Below are positions 34,216 through 37,128 of a stretch of 37,128 bases of DNA, in pieces. Under the pieces are notes generated by a model that saw nothing but the letters and a program-made list of their open reading frames with translations, ran no database searches and was not told the DNA's origin. Positions within the stretch are counted from its first letter, which is position 1, and each line of letters starts with the position of its first letter. The stretch is from NCBI GenBank assembly GCA_902774175.1, contig CACYHG010000051.1, positions 1 through 37,128 of the forward strand, in the 5' to 3' direction. The position numbers and the translations under genes are program-made. The DNA comes from an uncultured Bacteroidota bacterium (GTDB lineage: Bacteria > Bacteroidota > Bacteroidia > Bacteroidales > WCHB1-69).

Positions 34216-34392
34216 CTATTTTTCCTTTCCCGCGCCGTGCGGGCAATCCATGCGGCAGTCTCGGCAGGAGCCGCCGCAACCGTTGCAGCCTCCGCAGCAG
34301 CAGCCCCGCTTCCGCTGCAGGTGCAGCGAGCGGATAACAAAAACTGTTATAATTAGCAATAAAATTAATATCAGTATTGTAGGTGTATTCAT
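34216..34392 (-). CDS. FeoB-associated Cys-rich membrane protein
   Basis: A 58-residue protein: MNTPT, one membrane helix (about 6-20, LILILLLIITVFVI), a basic turn (RSLHLQRKRG), then a Cys-rich tail CCCGGCNGCGGSCRDCRMDC (31-50) and a short charged end. This is the layout of the small FeoB-associated Cys-rich family found next to feoB in many bacteria. The Cys cluster probably handles Fe(II) or a Fe-S site at the membrane, which is inferred. It starts 14 bases after the CDF exporter stop and ends before the terminator at 34154-34176. It is too short for most gene callers. Confidence 0.85.
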   Translation of the reverse strand: MNTPTILILILLLIITVFVIRSLHLQRKRGCCCGGCNGCGGSCRDCRMDCPHGAGKEK

Positions 34393-34406
34393 CTAAAGTA
34401 TCTCTT

Positions 34407-35381
34407 TTATTTAGGTTCGCAATGGATGTCAGGACATGAAACCGACGGCGGTTCAAGCTCAAGGGTGCTGTGACGTATCCCCTCCTCAGCCAGCAGAGCC
34501 TTTAGGGAAGCTGTCACATCGGCAAAACGGGCCTCCTCCGCCACCACGACATGCGCGGTAAGGGCGGTCTCCGTGGTACTGACAGGCCAGATATGCAGAT
34601 GATGCACATCCGTCACATTTTCCACACTTTTCATCTTCTGGACAATCTCCTCCGGATGGATCCCCTCCGGCACAGCATCGACCGAAAGGCGGACGCTCTC
34701 CCACAGCAGTTTCGCCGTGGAGACCAGAATCACCGCCGCAATCGCAAGACCGATAACAGGGTCCACAAAGTTCCAACCGGTCACGGAAATGACAATGCCC
34801 GAAATCACAACGCCCAATGATACAAGCGTGTCCGTAAGCATGTGAAGGAATGCGCCCTGTGTATTGATGTCATGTTTCCTATGACCGGAAAGCAGCCAGG
34901 CTGTGAAGCCGTTGATCAGGATGCCGGCAGCCGCCGTCCATGTCACCAACGCACCGCTCACTTCGGCAGGATGGGCGAACTTTTGAAGGCTCTCCACAAT
35001 AATCACAACAACTACAGCCAGAAGCAGAACCGCATTCACCAATGAAATCAGCACGGAGGTTTTCCGGAAGCCGTAGGTGAAGCGGTGTGTGGCCTTTGTC
35101 CTTGAAAGCCTGAAGGCCAGCATGGCAAGCAGCAGGCAGCATACATCGCTCAGATTATGCCCCGCATCCGAAAGCAGCCCCATCGACTGCCCCCACCAAC
35201 CGGCGGCAGCCTCCACAGCGGTGAAGAGCAGGTTGAGCGTCACCGCAAACAGATAGACAGCCCCCATCTTTTCCGGCAGATGCGCCTCATGATGATGATG
35301 GTGGTGACTATGATGATGACCATGGTGCTCATGATGTTCATGATGTTCATGATGTTCATGGTGATTATGTGTTGTATCCAT
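34407..35381 (-). CDS. CDF family divalent metal cation exporter with His-rich N-terminus
   Basis: A 324-residue cation diffusion facilitator. The cytosolic N-terminus (1-33) is almost all His and Glu. Six membrane helices follow. The transport site residues are His75 and Asp79 (SDAGHNLSD) and His180 and Asp184 (LHMLTDTL), an HD-HD site as in Zn-exporting ZitB/CzcD proteins rather than the DD-HD site of FieF. The C-terminal cytosolic domain has VTDVHHLHIWPVSTTETALTAHVVV and ends CPDIHCEPK. Zn is the likeliest ion; Fe, Co or Cd cannot be excluded. It lies 25 bases after feoB and 14 before the small FeoB-associated gene, so it shares their operon. Confidence 0.92.
   Translation of the reverse strand: MDTTHNHHEHHEHHEHHEHHGHHHSHHHHHHEAHLPEKMGAVYLFAVTLNLLFTAVEAAAGWWGQSMGLLSDAGHNLSDVCCLLLAMLAFRLSRTKATHRFTYGFRKTSVLISLVNAVLLLAVVVVIIVESLQKFAHPAEVSGALVTWTAAAGILINGFTAWLLSGHRKHDINTQGAFLHMLTDTLVSLGVVISGIVISVTGWNFVDPVIGLAIAAVILVSTAKLLWESVRLSVDAVPEGIHPEEIVQKMKSVENVTDVHHLHIWPVSTTETALTAHVVVAEEARFADVTASLKALLAEEGIRHSTLELEPPSVSCPDIHCEPK
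35322..35357. repeat. In-frame 9-bp repeats coding the His-rich N-terminus
   Basis: Four 9-base units, the last three identical (ATGATGTTC on the plus strand), coding Glu-His-His on the minus strand. Copy number could change in steps of three residues without breaking the gene. Confidence 0.75.
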
Positions 35382-35406
35382 ATCTTTAAAAATAAATCAT
35401 AAGCAA

Positions 35407-37128
35407 TTAAAAAATCAGGCATAGCAGCCAGTAGACGGCACCTGCGCACAGCCAGGCGAGCAGGCACTGGAAGAAAACCACAAACAGCGCCCAGCGGCTC
35501 CCAAGTTCGCGACGAATGGAGGCGATGGCAGCCACACAAGGCGTGTACATAAGGCAGAATATCAGCATGGAGGCGGCAGTCAGCGGGTTGAACAGCGCGG
35601 TAAGGTTGAGCACCTCCATCACCGCGACCACGCTCTCCTTTGCCATGAAGCCGGAAATCAATGCGGTGACAATCCGCCAGTCGCCCAAACCGATGGGGTT
35701 GAACAGCGGCGCAATCCATCCGGCAATCCATGCCAGCATGCTCCCCTCCTCATCCACAAGCTCAAAGCGGAAATTGAAATGCTGCAGGAACCATATAACA
35801 ATGGTCGCAACAAAGATGACGGTGAAGGCGCGCTGCACAAAATCCTTGGTCTTGTCCCAGAGCAGGTGGGCGATATTCTTTGGCTGCGGCATCCTGTAGT
35901 TGGGCAGCTCCATCACAAACGGCGCCGCCTCACTCCTGTTGCCGATACGTTTGGTGGCCAGGGCAAGCAGCACACCAATGCAGATGCTGAAAAGATACAA
36001 TCCTATCAGAACCAGTCCGCCATGTCCGGGAAAGAATGCCGAGGTGAAAAAGGCGTAGATGGGGATTTTGGCGGAACAGCTCATGAACGGGGTCAGCAGG
36101 ATGGTTTTCAGACGGTCGCGTGCGGACGGCAGCGTCCGTGTGGCCATCACCGCAGGCACGGAGCAACCGAAACCGATTAGCAGCGGCACGATGCTCCGCC
36201 CCGAAAGGCCGACCTTACGCAGCAGCTTGTCCGTCACGAAGGCGATACGCGCCATGTAGCCGCTGTCCTCAATCAGACTTAAAAAGAAGAAAAGCAGTAT
36301 GATTATGGGCACAAAGCTCAGCACGCTGCCCACCCCGCCGAAAATTCCGTCAATCACCAGCGAAACCACCGCCGGGCTTACATCAGCCGCCTGCATACCT
36401 GCCTCACAACGTCCGGCTATCCAGCCGATGCCCTGGTCCAGCCAGTCCTGCAAAGGAGCGCCAAGCACATCGATGCTCAGCCAGATAACAAGGCAGATGA
36501 CAGCCACAAAAATAGGTATCGCGCTCCAACGCCCGGTCAGCAGCCGGTCGATTTTACGGCTGCGTAACGCCTCCCTGCTCTCCTTCGGTTTTACAACCGT
36601 CCGGCTGCAGAGCTTGCGTATGAATGAAAAGCGCATGTCGGCGATGGCGGCGGCACGGTCAAGGCCGCGCTCCTCCTCCATCTGGACAATTATATGCTCC
36701 AGCATCTCCTTTTCGTTGCTGTCCAGCTGCAAGGCCTCCAGCACCACATCGTCGCCTTCCACCAGCTTGCCTGCGGCGAAGCGCAACGGAATGCCGGCCC
36801 GCTGGGCGTGATCCTCAATCAGGTGCATGATGCTGTGCAGGCAGCGGTGCACCGCGCCCCCGCACTCCTCCTTGTCGCAAAAATCCTGTCGCAGCGGCCT
36901 CTCCTGATATTTGGCCACATGCATGGCATGCTCCACAAGCTCGTCCAACCCTTCGTTCCGGGCGGCGGAGATGGGCACCACAGGTATTCCGAGCAGCTTT
37001 TCCATCTCATTCACCCTAACCGAGCCGCCGTTCCTGTACACCTCGTCCATCATGTTCAGGGCCAGCACCATGGGAATGTCCAGTTCCATCAGCTGCATGG
37101 TCAGGTAGAGGTTGCGCTCAATGTTGGA
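35407..37128 (-). CDS. feoB: Ferrous iron transporter FeoB, C-terminal 573 residues (5' end outside the window)
   Basis: The 5' end lies beyond the right edge; reading is in frame from SNIERNLYLTMQLMELDIP. The window holds the rest of the G domain (G4 motif NMMD, VVPISAARNEGLDELVEH), the GDI-like helical linker, and the permease: GVGSVLSFVPIIILLFFFLSLIEDSGYMAR, the first core GCSVPAVMATR, FMSCSAKIPIY, and GFMAKESVV followed by MYTPCVAAIASIRRELG. These Gly/Cys motifs are FeoB hallmarks. It imports Fe(II) across the inner membrane, driven or gated by GTP. FeoA cannot be judged because the upstream part is outside. Followed by the CDF exporter and FeoB-associated protein. Confidence 0.95.
   Translation of the reverse strand, partial: SNIERNLYLTMQLMELDIPMVLALNMMDEVYRNGGSVRVNEMEKLLGIPVVPISAARNEGLDELVEHAMHVAKYQERPLRQDFCDKEECGGAVHRCLHSIMHLIEDHAQRAGIPLRFAAGKLVEGDDVVLEALQLDSNEKEMLEHIIVQMEEERGLDRAAAIADMRFSFIRKLCSRTVVKPKESREALRSRKIDRLLTGRWSAIPIFVAVICLVIWLSIDVLGAPLQDWLDQGIGWIAGRCEAGMQAADVSPAVVSLVIDGIFGGVGSVLSFVPIIILLFFFLSLIEDSGYMARIAFVTDKLLRKVGLSGRSIVPLLIGFGCSVPAVMATRTLPSARDRLKTILLTPFMSCSAKIPIYAFFTSAFFPGHGGLVLIGLYLFSICIGVLLALATKRIGNRSEAAPFVMELPNYRMPQPKNIAHLLWDKTKDFVQRAFTVIFVATIVIWFLQHFNFRFELVDEEGSMLAWIAGWIAPLFNPIGLGDWRIVTALISGFMAKESVVAVMEVLNLTALFNPLTAASMLIFCLMYTPCVAAIASIRRELGSRWALFVVFFQCLLAWLCAGAVYWLLCLIF

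Overview
This window reads as a chromosomal segment of a member of the Bacteroidota, most likely order Bacteroidales. The signs are promoter boxes of the TAnnTTTG type, the near absence of Shine-Dalgarno sites, a TonB-dependent receptor paired with a DUF4249 lipoprotein, a protease with BACON domains and a C-terminal type IX secretion (T9SS) tail, a Bacteroidota-style ParC/GyrA-like subunit, and an Rnf complex. Genus cannot be set from the sequence alone. The DNA is gene-dense with mid-range G+C. No rRNA, tRNA, CRISPR array, insertion sequence or origin was seen, and no gap between genes exceeds about 220 bases.

Layout. 1-4055 (minus): parC-like topoisomerase subunit, then a helix-hairpin-helix membrane protein and a GSCFA protein cut by the window edge. 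4223-7960 (plus): pepT, purM, an exported nitroreductase-like protein and a lipoprotein with a Cys/His-rich tail, closed by a strong terminator. 8013-11226 (minus): ahcY, a broken pdxJ, mtgA and folB. 11443-19585 (plus): an Rnf operon, rnfC then rnfDGEA, followed by an Ig-like lipoprotein and pyrK. rnfB is absent from this locus, and an AT-rich cassette of three exported proteins sits between rnfC and rnfD. 19595-25406 (minus): an apparent operon of T9SS subtilase, TonB-dependent receptor and DUF4249 lipoprotein. 25470-29166 (minus): dnaE, broken by a small deletion with frameshift. 29283-33316 (plus): sufC, an RsmI-related methyltransferase, a Wzz-type chain-length protein and an O-antigen-ligase-family protein. 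33428-34066 (plus): an AT-rich gene resembling polyvalent-protein kinases. 34094-34147: a 9-bp G-rich/C-rich tandem repeat. 34216-37128 (minus): feoB (cut by the window edge), a CDF metal exporter, and a small FeoB-associated Cys-rich protein not previously called because it is only 58 residues.

The points most worth a second look are: (1) pdxJ and dnaE each carry an internal deletion of 3n+2 bases that removes conserved residues, so either the assembly is wrong or both are real lesions; (2) the rnfC-rnfD cassette, whose two lipoproteins share a nearly identical signal-peptide DNA segment in the same reading frame but have unrelated bodies, flanking a stand-alone FTP/PepSY propeptide; (3) the solitary polyvalent-type kinase gene with an overlapping 46-codon frame; (4) the feoB-CDF-FeoB-associated operon; (5) the subtilase/TonB receptor/DUF4249 operon, which looks like a protease-coupled uptake system.
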